Assembly: GCF_003797775.2 (NCBI RefSeq)
Contig: NZ_CP060725.1
Location: 1,488,001-1,552,000, forward strand
Length of the DNA: 64,000 bases
Source of the DNA: Sphingopyxis sp. OPL5
GTDB taxonomy: Bacteria; Pseudomonadota; Alphaproteobacteria; Sphingomonadales; Sphingomonadaceae
Direction of reading: 5' to 3'
The position numbers and the translations under genes were made by a program. Positions 9,711-17,969 of this stretch are shown one piece after another. A model generated the notes under the pieces. That model ran no database searches, was not told the origin of the DNA, and was given only the letters and a program-made list of their open reading frames with translations. Positions within the stretch are counted from its first letter, which is position 1. Each line of letters opens with the position of its first letter.

Positions 9711-11807
9711 TCAGAACTTCCCGCGCACCGAGAAAGCGAAGACCGGCCCGATCAGCCGATCGCGCTTCTCGACAAAGGCGATCGGGCTTTCGCCGCGCAC
9801 CCCGGTATAGACGGTGCGGTCGCGCTTCGACCGGGCGTTGGCGGCATTGGCAAGCTGCGCCCGCACCGTCAGCCCCATCACATTCTTGTGCTCGATATAG
9901 GCCGCGGCGAACCACGGACCTTCCCACGTCTTATCGACCTGGTTGCGGCGATAATTGGGCTGGTAATGCCCATAGTTGGCGCTCGCGCCCAAGGCGATAT
10001 CGCTGCCCGGGATGTCGTACCGCGTGCCCAGTTCAATCACGGTGTCAGTGAACCCGCTCCACTGACGCTTCTCCCCCGTGAACGGATCGCGCAGCGAGCT
10101 TTTCTGGACCAGCACCCGTGTCTCGAACTTCATGCCCTTGATGCCGGCGGGGTCCATGTTGATCGTCGCGGTCCAGTCGATCGCGCCGGCCTTGGCCTTG
10201 GCGATATTGCCGACCGCCTCGCCATCGACCCCGATCGGCACAACATCGACGCGGTCCTCGACGTCGCGATAGATCAGGATGACCTTGGTCGATCCCCAGG
10301 CGCCGAATTTCTTGTTGATCTCGGCCTCGTAACTCCAGTCCTGCTGGGGCCGCAGGTCGTTATTGCTCTCATTCTGGTTGCCATCGTTGAGGAAGGCGCG
10401 CGCAAGAAAATCGTAAAACGACAATTGCAGCACCCGCCGCCGGATCTTGAGCGACGCGTCGAAATCGGCGGTCGGCGTCCAGGCGAGCGACAGCGACCCC
10501 TTCGGCCGGGAAAAGGTGCGCGTCAGGCCGTTGACCCCGGTCTGGGTGATCGTCGAATGCTCGGCGCCCGCGACGATCTGGAACGACAATTTGTTCGTCA
10601 GCTTGCGCCCGAAGCTCAGCAGCCCTTCGTAGCGGTCCTCGCTGACTCCGCCGGTGCCGCCCGGAAAGGGTATGTCGACGAACACGCCATCCTCGAGCTC
10701 CGCGATCGACGCCACATTGTCGAGCGTGTTGAACGCCGCTTCCCCCGACAATTGCCAGTCGCCGCCGAACATCTTCCACTGATATTCGCCGCGTGCGATC
10801 GTCTCGCCCAAATCGCCGGTCTGCGCGAAGCGGTCGCCCTCGTCCGGCCTGCCGTCGGCAAAGGTCGTGACGATTTCCTGTGAATAGGGCTCGTGGCTGA
10901 ACCGCCGCAGCCCGATCAGCTTGAGTTTGCCCGGTCCGACCCCGAACTGATAATCGCCGCTGACCTCGTAGTTCCAGCTGTCGGCATTTTCACGCACGGT
11001 GCGCAGCCGGTCGACAAGCCCGGGACCGGTGCGCACGCCATCCTCATAATAACGGTCATATTTGCGCTGATAATGGCCGCCCAGGTTCGCGACGCTGTCG
11101 CCCGCGGGGTCCCAGGTGATCCGCCCCGACAATTTGGGCGTGTCATAATGGGTGTTCCAGATATCCTTGCGCCGCTCGATGAGGTTGCCCGCCCCGTCGG
11201 TGATCAGCGTCGGGCCGCCGGCACCGCTGCGCGCCGAATCGTCGTTGTTGAGCGCCGCCTCATATTCCAGATCGCCCGACCGCCCGCGCACCGACACGTC
11301 GCCGCGAGTGAATAGCGGATCGGTGTAATGCGCCCGAAACTCGGGCTTCCACGAAAATTGGCCCGAAAAACTGTCGGCGCGATAGACGATGTTCGCGACC
11401 TGCCCCGACAATCCGGGAATATCGAGCGTCGCCCCGTCGACGATCTCGATCCGCTCGACATTGCCCGCGGGGATGCGCGACAGCTGGGTGTACATGTCGT
11501 CGCCCTTGTTCGACGGCCTTTCGCCGTTGAACAGCACATTGCCCGTCGCCTGCCCCAGCCCGCGCAGATTCTCGTTGTCGCGGATTGAAAAGCCGGGGAC
11601 CTGATTGAGCATGTCATAGGCGTTCTTCGGCGCGTAGCGCGCGAAGTCGGCGGGGGAATAGACCTGCCGCGCGGTGCCGCTCGCGCCGCTGGCGGGCACT
11701 TCGGTCGCTGCGGGCGGCGGCGTGTCGCCGGTCGGCGCGTCCTGCGCCGCCACCGGCAGCGCCGCCAGTACCGCGGCCATCGCCGTCAGGCTTGCCGCCA
11801 TCTTCAC
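9711..11807 (-). CDS. TonB-dependent receptor
   Basis: 698 residues from a GTG at 11807 (ATG two codons later is an alternative). A signal peptide ending LPVAAQ is followed by a plug domain at about residues 48-150, including NAYDMLNQVPGFSIRDNENLRGLG and NVERIEIVDG. The rest is a long series of alternating beta strands ending in a C-terminal aromatic (VFAFSVRGKF), as in outer-membrane barrels. The ligand is unknown. It overlaps the lipoprotein gene upstream by four bases and is the last gene of a run that starts with a BlaI-type repressor, so its expression may depend on that system. Confidence 0.88.
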   Translation of the reverse strand: MKMAASLTAMAAVLAALPVAAQDAPTGDTPPPAATEVPASGASGTARQVYSPADFARYAPKNAYDMLNQVPGFSIRDNENLRGLGQATGNVLFNGERPSNKGDDMYTQLSRIPAGNVERIEIVDGATLDIPGLSGQVANIVYRADSFSGQFSWKPEFRAHYTDPLFTRGDVSVRGRSGDLEYEAALNNDDSARSGAGGPTLITDGAGNLIERRKDIWNTHYDTPKLSGRITWDPAGDSVANLGGHYQRKYDRYYEDGVRTGPGLVDRLRTVRENADSWNYEVSGDYQFGVGPGKLKLIGLRRFSHEPYSQEIVTTFADGRPDEGDRFAQTGDLGETIARGEYQWKMFGGDWQLSGEAAFNTLDNVASIAELEDGVFVDIPFPGGTGGVSEDRYEGLLSFGRKLTNKLSFQIVAGAEHSTITQTGVNGLTRTFSRPKGSLSLAWTPTADFDASLKIRRRVLQLSFYDFLARAFLNDGNQNESNNDLRPQQDWSYEAEINKKFGAWGSTKVILIYRDVEDRVDVVPIGVDGEAVGNIAKAKAGAIDWTATINMDPAGIKGMKFETRVLVQKSSLRDPFTGEKRQWSGFTDTVIELGTRYDIPGSDIALGASANYGHYQPNYRRNQVDKTWEGPWFAAAYIEHKNVMGLTVRAQLANAANARSKRDRTVYTGVRGESPIAFVEKRDRLIGPVFAFSVRGKF

Positions 11808-12547
11808 TGGCCGCCCCCCGTCGCCCGGTTCATCGCCCTGGCATAGTCGCCGGTGACGCCCATCGCCTTCATCCCCACCACATCCTCGACGTTGAGCGTG
11901 TCATACCCCGCCGCGACCAGTTCGCGGACATAGGCGCCGGTGACGCCCAGCGCCTTGCACGCGATCGCATCCTCGACCTCGATCAGCTTCAGCGGCGCCT
12001 GCTTGAGGTCGCGGACATAATCGGGGGTCACCCCCAGCGCCGCCGCGGCGATCAAATCATTGCTGTCCTTCGGCTTCACCCCTTCGCGCGTCAGCCCGTC
12101 GGCGAGCGTCAGCGTCGCGTCGACCATCAGCATCGCGAGCAGGTCGCCGCGCTTCTCGGGCGCCAGCCCGCGGGCCGCGAGTTCGCGCTCGAACCCGGCA
12201 TCGGGGGTGAAATCGCACCGCCCCTGCCCCTTGTGCACCGCGGTCAGCGTGCCCGTGCATTCGAGCGATCCCGCCGCATGCCGCACCGCAAAGCGGACCG
12301 GACCGGTCCCGCCCAGCGCGCTGCGCGCCGCGGCGAATTCGGGGCGCGCGCCGTCGAGCGCGATGTCGCTGTTCGAATTCTTCTGGCGCAGGCGCAGCAC
12401 CGGCTGGTCGCCGGCGCCGTCGGCCGGCTTCACGTCCCAGGCGATCGCGCCCGTTTCCTGCGCCGCGGCGGTCGCGGGCTCGCCCGGTCCGGCGCAGGCC
12501 AGCACCGACATCAGGGCCAGGCTCGACGCGATAATCATGCTCTTCAT
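11804..12547 (-). CDS. Lipoprotein with GVT-type 29-residue repeats
   Basis: 247 residues with a lipoprotein signal (lipobox LAC, Cys18) and a strong GGAGG before the ATG. Residues about 30-160 have no family I recognise. The C-terminal third holds three copies of a repeat with 29-residue period whose core reads GVTPDYVRDL, GVTGAYVREL and GVTGDYARAM. The same repeat type occurs in the M56 peptidase just upstream, which suggests the two proteins interact or share a ligand. The stop overlaps the start of the TonB receptor gene, so the two are co-translated. No function is assigned. Confidence 0.75.
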   Translation of the reverse strand: MKSMIIASSLALMSVLACAGPGEPATAAAQETGAIAWDVKPADGAGDQPVLRLRQKNSNSDIALDGARPEFAAARSALGGTGPVRFAVRHAAGSLECTGTLTAVHKGQGRCDFTPDAGFERELAARGLAPEKRGDLLAMLMVDATLTLADGLTREGVKPKDSNDLIAAAALGVTPDYVRDLKQAPLKLIEVEDAIACKALGVTGAYVRELVAAGYDTLNVEDVVGMKAMGVTGDYARAMNRATGGGQ

Positions 12548-12693
12548 GGCTACACTCCTCCCTCGTGCGCCGGACGAGCGTCATCGCTCGCCGCCGCAGC
12601 GACGTTTCAACACAGACTTTCGATCAGTGGCCGCCAGGGTCGGACGAATGTCCGGGCGTCAGCGGCCGGTTGGGCCGGACCGGAGTCCGGGGA

Positions 12694-14427
12694 TCAATCT
12701 TCGGGCGGTTCCGGCGGCTGCGGTGCTTCGGGGATTTCGATCCGCGCGACCCGGCCGTCGGCCGACCGCGCCTCGATCACCCCGCCGGGGCCAACCCGCA
12801 CCGTCGCCGCCTTGTCGCCCTTGTCGCCTTTGCCGCCCTTCGGCCCCTTCGCGACAAAGGGTCGCCGCGGCGCCGACACCGCGCGCAACGCGATCGCATC
12901 GTCGGGGGTGCGCAGCACCACACCGGCCTTGCGCATCTCGCGAATATAGGCGCCGTCGACCCCCATCGCGCGCATCCCGGTCAGGTCGTCGAGTCCGACG
13001 CCGGGGAAATAGGACTGGATTTCGCGGGCATAGGCGGCATCGACCCCGACCGACGCGGCACCGATCATGTCGCCGACGTCGGATCCGGGGAACAACCGGC
13101 GCATCTGGCCGATATAGGCGGCGTCGACCCCGCTCGCCTTCGCCGCGATCACATCGTCGGCATCGACCGACCAGCGTTCGTCCTGCATCTGGCGGACGTC
13201 CTCGGGGGTCACGCCGACCGCACGCATGCCGATCAGCTGCTCGGGGGTCAGCGGCTTGCCGGCCGCGGCGGCCTCGGCCTCCTTCTCGGCAACGGCCTGG
13301 GCAGCGACGGCCGTCCGCGCCGACGCCCGGGCGGTTTCGCGCGATGCGACCGCGACGGCGCGGGACTCCTCCGCCGCCTGCCGCGCTTCGGGTGCGGTCG
13401 CCGAAAAGGCGGCGAGCGGCACCGTCAGCCCGACCAGCAGCATCAGGCTGCCGAACATCCAGCCGCCACTCGCCGGACCGCGCTTCAGGCTGCCGTCGAG
13501 CACGCGGGTGATCCGCCGCTTCAGGCTACTCTTGGCGGGTGCGACGCCATGCGCCGCGATCAGCGTCGCCTTATTGTCGTGGCGCGCCGCGCCGACCAGC
13601 AGCGTCGCATAATCGGGGCCGTCGATGTCGGCCATCAGCACCGCATCGTCGGCGGCTTCCTCGCGGAGCTGGTGGCTCTCGCGCGCCAGCATCCATACAA
13701 AGGGACTGAACCAGAACACCGCACAGGCGACCCGCGCGCCGAGCAGTTTCGCCCAGTCGAGCCGTGCGACATGCGCCAGTTCATGCGCGATGATCGCCTC
13801 GGCCTCGCCGGTCGCCGCGACCGCCTTCGGGCTGAGCACGATCGTCGGGCGCAGCACGCCCCAGCTGATCGGCGAGCGCAATTCCTCGCTCACCAGCAGC
13901 GCGGTGCCATGCTTGAAGCCCATGCGGCGCTGCGCCTCGGCGAGCGCCGACAGCCACGACGGCTGCACCAGCACCTCGGCGCGGCCGCGCATCGCGAACA
14001 GGCGGACGACCGCGAGCAGCATCACTCCAAACAGCAGGACGAGCGGGACCGCATAGAGAAAGGGGGCAATATCGCCCAGCGATGGCAATACGACCGGCGG
14101 CGACCCGGTCGCCCCCGCCGCGACAGGGACTGACGTCGCGGCGGGGGCGGCCAGGTCGGCCACCGGCCCCCCCGTTGTCGAAAGGTCGCCCGCGGCCAGC
14201 GCCACCGGGGCCGCGTCGGCGAACCACGCGGCGGGCAGCGGCGCCCATTGGGGCATCAACAGGATCGCGGCGGGCAGCGCGAGCAGGGCGAACAGCCCGC
14301 TGTGCGCGATCATCGACCGCTCGCTCGACGAGCGCGACCGCGCGAGGCGCAGCAGCAACAGCGTGACGCCGGCGATCGCGGCGGATTTCCAAGCAAAGCC
14401 CAGCAGCATGTTGGCATCGAGCATCAT
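12694..14427 (-). CDS. BlaR1-type M56 metallopeptidase with GVT repeats
   Basis: 577 residues. Several transmembrane helices flank an M56 peptidase domain with the zinc motif HELAH (215-219) followed by VARLDW. After the last membrane helix (about residue 330-350) there is an Ala-rich helical stretch, then four repeats of 28-residue period (GVTPEDVRQM, GVDAAYIGQM, GVDAAYAREI, GVDGAYIREM), and a charged Gly/Lys/Asp and Pro-rich tail. In BlaR1 the extracellular sensor is a penicillin-binding fold; here the repeat block takes that place. The ATG overlaps the BlaI stop codon. It probably cleaves or triggers loss of the BlaI-type repressor in response to an envelope signal. Confidence 0.85.
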   Translation of the reverse strand: MMLDANMLLGFAWKSAAIAGVTLLLLRLARSRSSSERSMIAHSGLFALLALPAAILLMPQWAPLPAAWFADAAPVALAAGDLSTTGGPVADLAAPAATSVPVAAGATGSPPVVLPSLGDIAPFLYAVPLVLLFGVMLLAVVRLFAMRGRAEVLVQPSWLSALAEAQRRMGFKHGTALLVSEELRSPISWGVLRPTIVLSPKAVAATGEAEAIIAHELAHVARLDWAKLLGARVACAVFWFSPFVWMLARESHQLREEAADDAVLMADIDGPDYATLLVGAARHDNKATLIAAHGVAPAKSSLKRRITRVLDGSLKRGPASGGWMFGSLMLLVGLTVPLAAFSATAPEARQAAEESRAVAVASRETARASARTAVAAQAVAEKEAEAAAAGKPLTPEQLIGMRAVGVTPEDVRQMQDERWSVDADDVIAAKASGVDAAYIGQMRRLFPGSDVGDMIGAASVGVDAAYAREIQSYFPGVGLDDLTGMRAMGVDGAYIREMRKAGVVLRTPDDAIALRAVSAPRRPFVAKGPKGGKGDKGDKAATVRVGPGGVIEARSADGRVARIEIPEAPQPPEPPED

Positions 14428-14801
14428 TTCGCCCTCCCTTCGCGCGCCTGCGCGATCAGTTTTTCCAGTTCATCGAGTTCGGATCCGCTCATCTCGTCCT
14501 GCATGCCGAGCAGCGCCGCGGCGGCGCTCGTCGCCGATCCGTTGAAGAACACGCGCACCACCTGCCCCAGCGCCGACTTGCTCGCCGCCTTCTCGGGGAC
14601 GCTCGGCGCATAGAGAAAGCCGCGCTCCGATTGTTCGCGCGCGACGAAGCCCTTGCCCTCGAGCCTTTTCAGCATCGCGCGGATCGCCGACCCCGACAGC
14701 TCGTCGGGCATCGCCTCGCCGATCTCGGTGACCGTCGAGGCGCCGCGCTCGTACAGGATATCGACAATCTCGCGTTCCCGCGGGGGCAGACTGGACAGCA
14801 T
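14424..14801 (-). CDS. BlaI/MecI/CopY-family repressor
   Basis: 125 residues from the ATG at 14801, chosen because GAGGTG lies at the right distance; a GTG at 14810 is also open. The winged-helix domain is REREIVDILYERGASTVTEIGEAMPDELSGSAIRAMLKRLEGKGFVAREQ, with the Ser-Ala-Ile-Arg recognition helix, followed by a C-terminal dimerisation helix. Members of this family repress their own operon until a partner M56 peptidase inactivates them; that partner is the next gene. Two palindromic operator-like sites lie immediately upstream. Cytosolic. Confidence 0.9.
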   Translation of the reverse strand: MLSSLPPREREIVDILYERGASTVTEIGEAMPDELSGSAIRAMLKRLEGKGFVAREQSERGFLYAPSVPEKAASKSALGQVVRVFFNGSATSAAAALLGMQDEMSGSELDELEKLIAQAREGRAK

Positions 14802-14817
14802 TCGAATCACCTCATGC

Positions 14818-14847
14818 GCTACATTTGTAGCGTGCTACATTTGTAGC
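14818..14847. promoter_or_regulatory. Tandem operator for the BlaI-type repressor
   Basis: Two identical copies of GCTACATTTGTAGC (14818-14831 and 14834-14847), separated by two bases. Each is a palindrome built on TACA/TGTA half-sites, which is the core of known BlaI/MecI operators. They are 17-46 bases before the repressor start codon, where binding would block transcription. The 16-base repeat distance puts the two sites about one and a half helical turns apart. Binding is inferred. Confidence 0.75.
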
Positions 14848-14928
14848 GCCACCTTGGCAAGGGGTTTTATTCGAGTAAGACAGTGGAAGCCGGCGGCGGC
14901 CGGGATGGCGGGGCGGGAGTAACCAGGC

Positions 14929-15732
14929 ATGGCGGGGAAATGGACCTTCGGGACGGGGCGACTACTGGCGCTGGTGGCCGCTTTGGCCGCGCTCCCGGGC
15001 TGCGACCGGGCACCGAAGAAGCCAGTCGTCGAGACCGCGGCGGCGCCCGCGACATCGTCATCGCGGGCCGAAATCTTCGGCCGGCTCGCCGACACCTTCG
15101 TCGCGTCGGAGACCTATCCGACGGGCAACATGATTTTCTACGCCCCGCCGAAAGCTTATGGAAGCTGGCTCTGCCGCGTGGACAAAATCTCGATTCCCGA
15201 ATGGATCGCGCGCGGACGTCCCAAGAGCGAAGGCGAAAAGTGGAAAGACGACATCGCGGTCGAAACCTATTATGCCGCATGGCGGTCCCCCGCCGAAGGC
15301 AATGATGATGATCGCGAGGCGGCTTGTGCCAAATTCCGCGACTTCGACACGCTCTTCTATGCCGACGGTATCGATGGTCCCGGACGCTATATCTTCCTGC
15401 TCGACCGGCTGCTGCGCGACCTCGCGGCGGGCAAGACGACTTATCCGGTCGAATGCGTCGACCGGCGCGGGTCGCGCGCGGGCAAGCCATGCGACGCCAA
15501 GGCTGTGGCGAGCGGACTTTCGATCAGGAAGCTCGGCAGCGGCCAGACCGAATCCGAACGCGAAACCGAAAACTCCTTCCTCAGAACCGACCGGCTCCAC
15601 TTCCGGATTGGAAATGCCCATGACCACCCCGTCATCCTCGTCCTGACGATCGACAGCGAACAGCATTTCGGACGCCAGTCGATTGACGAGGGAGACATCC
15701 GCTCGGCGCGCCTTGAGATGGAAGTCATCTGA
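14929..15732 (+). CDS. Predicted lipoprotein of unknown function
   Basis: 267 residues. The N-terminus has a basic region, a hydrophobic stretch and a lipobox LPGC, so it is probably lipidated. After a short linker the mature part is mixed alpha/beta with many aromatic and charged residues and several Cys (near CRVDK, ACAKF, VECVD and PCDAK) that could form disulfides in the periplasm. No known family is recognised. It is divergent from the BlaI gene and close to its operators, so it could be under the same control, but that is only position-based. Confidence 0.65.
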   Translation: MAGKWTFGTGRLLALVAALAALPGCDRAPKKPVVETAAAPATSSSRAEIFGRLADTFVASETYPTGNMIFYAPPKAYGSWLCRVDKISIPEWIARGRPKSEGEKWKDDIAVETYYAAWRSPAEGNDDDREAACAKFRDFDTLFYADGIDGPGRYIFLLDRLLRDLAAGKTTYPVECVDRRGSRAGKPCDAKAVASGLSIRKLGSGQTESERETENSFLRTDRLHFRIGNAHDHPVILVLTIDSEQHFGRQSIDEGDIRSARLEMEVI

Positions 15733-15833
15733 ACGCGGCATGGTGCCCGGCACCATCTCCGGGCACCCGGTTGACCGTCCGCCGCTTAAGGTTCAGACCC
15801 GCGCCATCCAGTCGAACAAGGGGCATGATATCT

Positions 15834-17969
15834 ATGCGTAAACTCGCGATCCTCGGGGCGAGCCTCCTCGTCCTCGCCGCCCAGACCGCCGCCGCGCAGG
15901 AGGCCCCCGCCGCGACCGCAACCCCGGACACACCCCCTGCCATGTCGGCCTCGGCCACCGGCAGCGCGCGCACCGGGGCGCAGCATCGCTTCACCGGCGA
16001 GGATCTGTTCGACCTCGCGATCGCCTCCGATCCGCAGATCAGCCCCGACGGCCGGCGCATCGCCTATGTCCGGCGCGCGAACGACATCATGTCGGACAAG
16101 GCGGCCAGTTCGATCTGGCTGATCGACACGACGACCGGCGAGGAAGTCGCGATTGCCGGCCAGAATGGCGGCGCCTTCTCGCCGCGCTGGTCGCCCGACG
16201 GCAAGCGCCTGGCCTATGCCTCGGCCGAGGGGGGCAGCGCGCAGCTCTGGGTCCGCTGGATGGACGGCGGCGAAGCGGTACGGCTGACCGGTCTGCCGAC
16301 CAGCCCGTCGAGCCTCGCCTGGTCGCCCGACGGCAAGTCGATCGCCTACACGATGCTCGTCAAGGACGACGGGCCGAAATTCGGCAAGGCCCCCGCGAAC
16401 AAGCCCGAGGGCGCAAAATGGGCCGAGCCGCTCGAGGTCCGCGACCTGCTCACCTACCGCGCCGACGGCGAGGGGTATATCGAGCCGGGGTTCGAGAAGA
16501 TTTTCACCGTTCCCGCCACCGGCGGCGCCCCGCGCCAGCTGACCTTCGGCCCCTATCACGACGGCGGCCCGCTCAGCTGGTCGCGCGACGGCCGCACCCT
16601 CTATTTCGGCGCCAACCGCAAGCCCGATTGGGAAAATGACCCGGTCGAGGGCGAAATCTACGCGCTCGACGTCGCGAGCGGCGGCGTCACCGCGCTGACC
16701 GACCGCAACGGCCCCGACGGTAATCCCGTCGTCTCGCCCGACGGCAGCAAGATCGCATGGCTCGGTTTCGACGACAATCTGCGCGCCTATGAAAATACAC
16801 AGCTCTATGTGATGAACCGCGACGGCTCGGGCCGCCGCAGCCTGACCGCCAATTGGGATTATGGCGCCGACGCGATCCTCTGGGACAATGACGGCACCGG
16901 CCTCTACGCCCAATATGACGATCATGGCGAAACGAAAGTCGCGCGCATCGGCCTCGACGGCTCGGTGCGCACGATCGTCACCGGCGTGTCGGGCGGCGGG
17001 CTCGATCGTCCTTACACCGGCGGCAGCTTCTCGGTCTCGAACGGCGATGCCATCGCCTTCACCGGCGGCACCGCCACCCGCCCCGCCGAGGTGCAGCTGG
17101 CGGCCGCCGGCAAGACCCGTATCCTCACCGACCTCAACCGCAGCCTGCGCGACGTCAAGGCGTTCGGCGAGGTCCGCAAGATCACCACCCCGTCGAGCCA
17201 CGACGGCAAGGAAATCGAGGGTTGGCTGACCCTGCCCCCCGGCTATGTCGCGGGCACCAGGGTGCCGCTGATCCTCGAAATCCACGGGGGGCCCTTCGCG
17301 GCGTACGGCCCGCATTTTTCGACCGATAACCAGCTCTATGCCGCCGCGGGCTATGCCGTACTCTCGGCCAACCCGCGAGGGTCGACCAGCTATGGCGCCG
17401 CCTTCGCGAACGAGATCGACAAGGCCTATCCGGGCAATGATTATTTCGACCTCATCAGCATCGTCGACCGCGCCATCGCACTCGGCATCGCCGACCCCGA
17501 CGCTTTGTTCGTCACCGGCGGCTCGGGCGGCGGCGTGCTCACCAGCTGGATCGTCGGCAAGACCAGCCGCTTCAAGGCGGCGGTGACGCAGAAACCGGTG
17601 ATCAACTGGACGACCCAGGCGCTGACCGCCGACGGCCCCGCCTTCTTCGGCCGCTACTGGCTCGGCGCGATGCCGTGGGAAAAGCCCGAGCTGTTCTGGG
17701 CGCGCTCGCCGCTCTCGCTCGTCGGCCATGTCGAGACCCCGACGATGGTCGTCGTCGGCGCCGAAGATTATCGCACCCCGGTCAGCGAGTCCGAGCAATA
17801 TTACACCGCGCTGCGCCTGCGCGGCGTCCCCACCGCATTGATCAAGGTTCCCGGTGCCAGCCACGGCGGCATCGCCGCGCGCCCGTCGCAATCGGCGGCC
17901 AAGGCCGCGGCGATCCTCGCCTGGTTCGAGAAATACAAGAAGGGATGGACCCGGCCGGCGGGCGAATGA
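15834..17969 (+). CDS. S9 family peptidase (prolyl oligopeptidase/acylaminoacyl peptidase type)
   Basis: 711 residues from the ATG at 15834, ten bases after AAGGGG. A signal peptide (ends TAAAQ) shows export. Residues about 60-400 form a beta-propeller of repeats such as SPDGRRIAYV, SPDGKRLAYA, SPDGKSIAYT and SPDGSKIAWL. The C-terminal alpha/beta hydrolase has the nucleophile in GGSGGG (Ser564), Asp645 in GAEDYR and His677 in ASHGG. The usual GGSYGG motif has Gly in place of Tyr. It would cut short peptides in the periplasm. Its stop overlaps the ATG of the GH92 gene. Confidence 0.9.
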   Translation: MRKLAILGASLLVLAAQTAAAQEAPAATATPDTPPAMSASATGSARTGAQHRFTGEDLFDLAIASDPQISPDGRRIAYVRRANDIMSDKAASSIWLIDTTTGEEVAIAGQNGGAFSPRWSPDGKRLAYASAEGGSAQLWVRWMDGGEAVRLTGLPTSPSSLAWSPDGKSIAYTMLVKDDGPKFGKAPANKPEGAKWAEPLEVRDLLTYRADGEGYIEPGFEKIFTVPATGGAPRQLTFGPYHDGGPLSWSRDGRTLYFGANRKPDWENDPVEGEIYALDVASGGVTALTDRNGPDGNPVVSPDGSKIAWLGFDDNLRAYENTQLYVMNRDGSGRRSLTANWDYGADAILWDNDGTGLYAQYDDHGETKVARIGLDGSVRTIVTGVSGGGLDRPYTGGSFSVSNGDAIAFTGGTATRPAEVQLAAAGKTRILTDLNRSLRDVKAFGEVRKITTPSSHDGKEIEGWLTLPPGYVAGTRVPLILEIHGGPFAAYGPHFSTDNQLYAAAGYAVLSANPRGSTSYGAAFANEIDKAYPGNDYFDLISIVDRAIALGIADPDALFVTGGSGGGVLTSWIVGKTSRFKAAVTQKPVINWTTQALTADGPAFFGRYWLGAMPWEKPELFWARSPLSLVGHVETPTMVVVGAEDYRTPVSESEQYYTALRLRGVPTALIKVPGASHGGIAARPSQSAAKAAAILAWFEKYKKGWTRPAGE

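Noticed and set aside
15834..17969. S9 peptidase as the lasso peptide isopeptidase
   Set aside because: Lasso isopeptidases are S9-like, but this gene is about 18 kb from the cluster, is coupled to a mannosidase, and clusters with an ABC exporter normally lack an isopeptidase. General S9 peptidase fits better.
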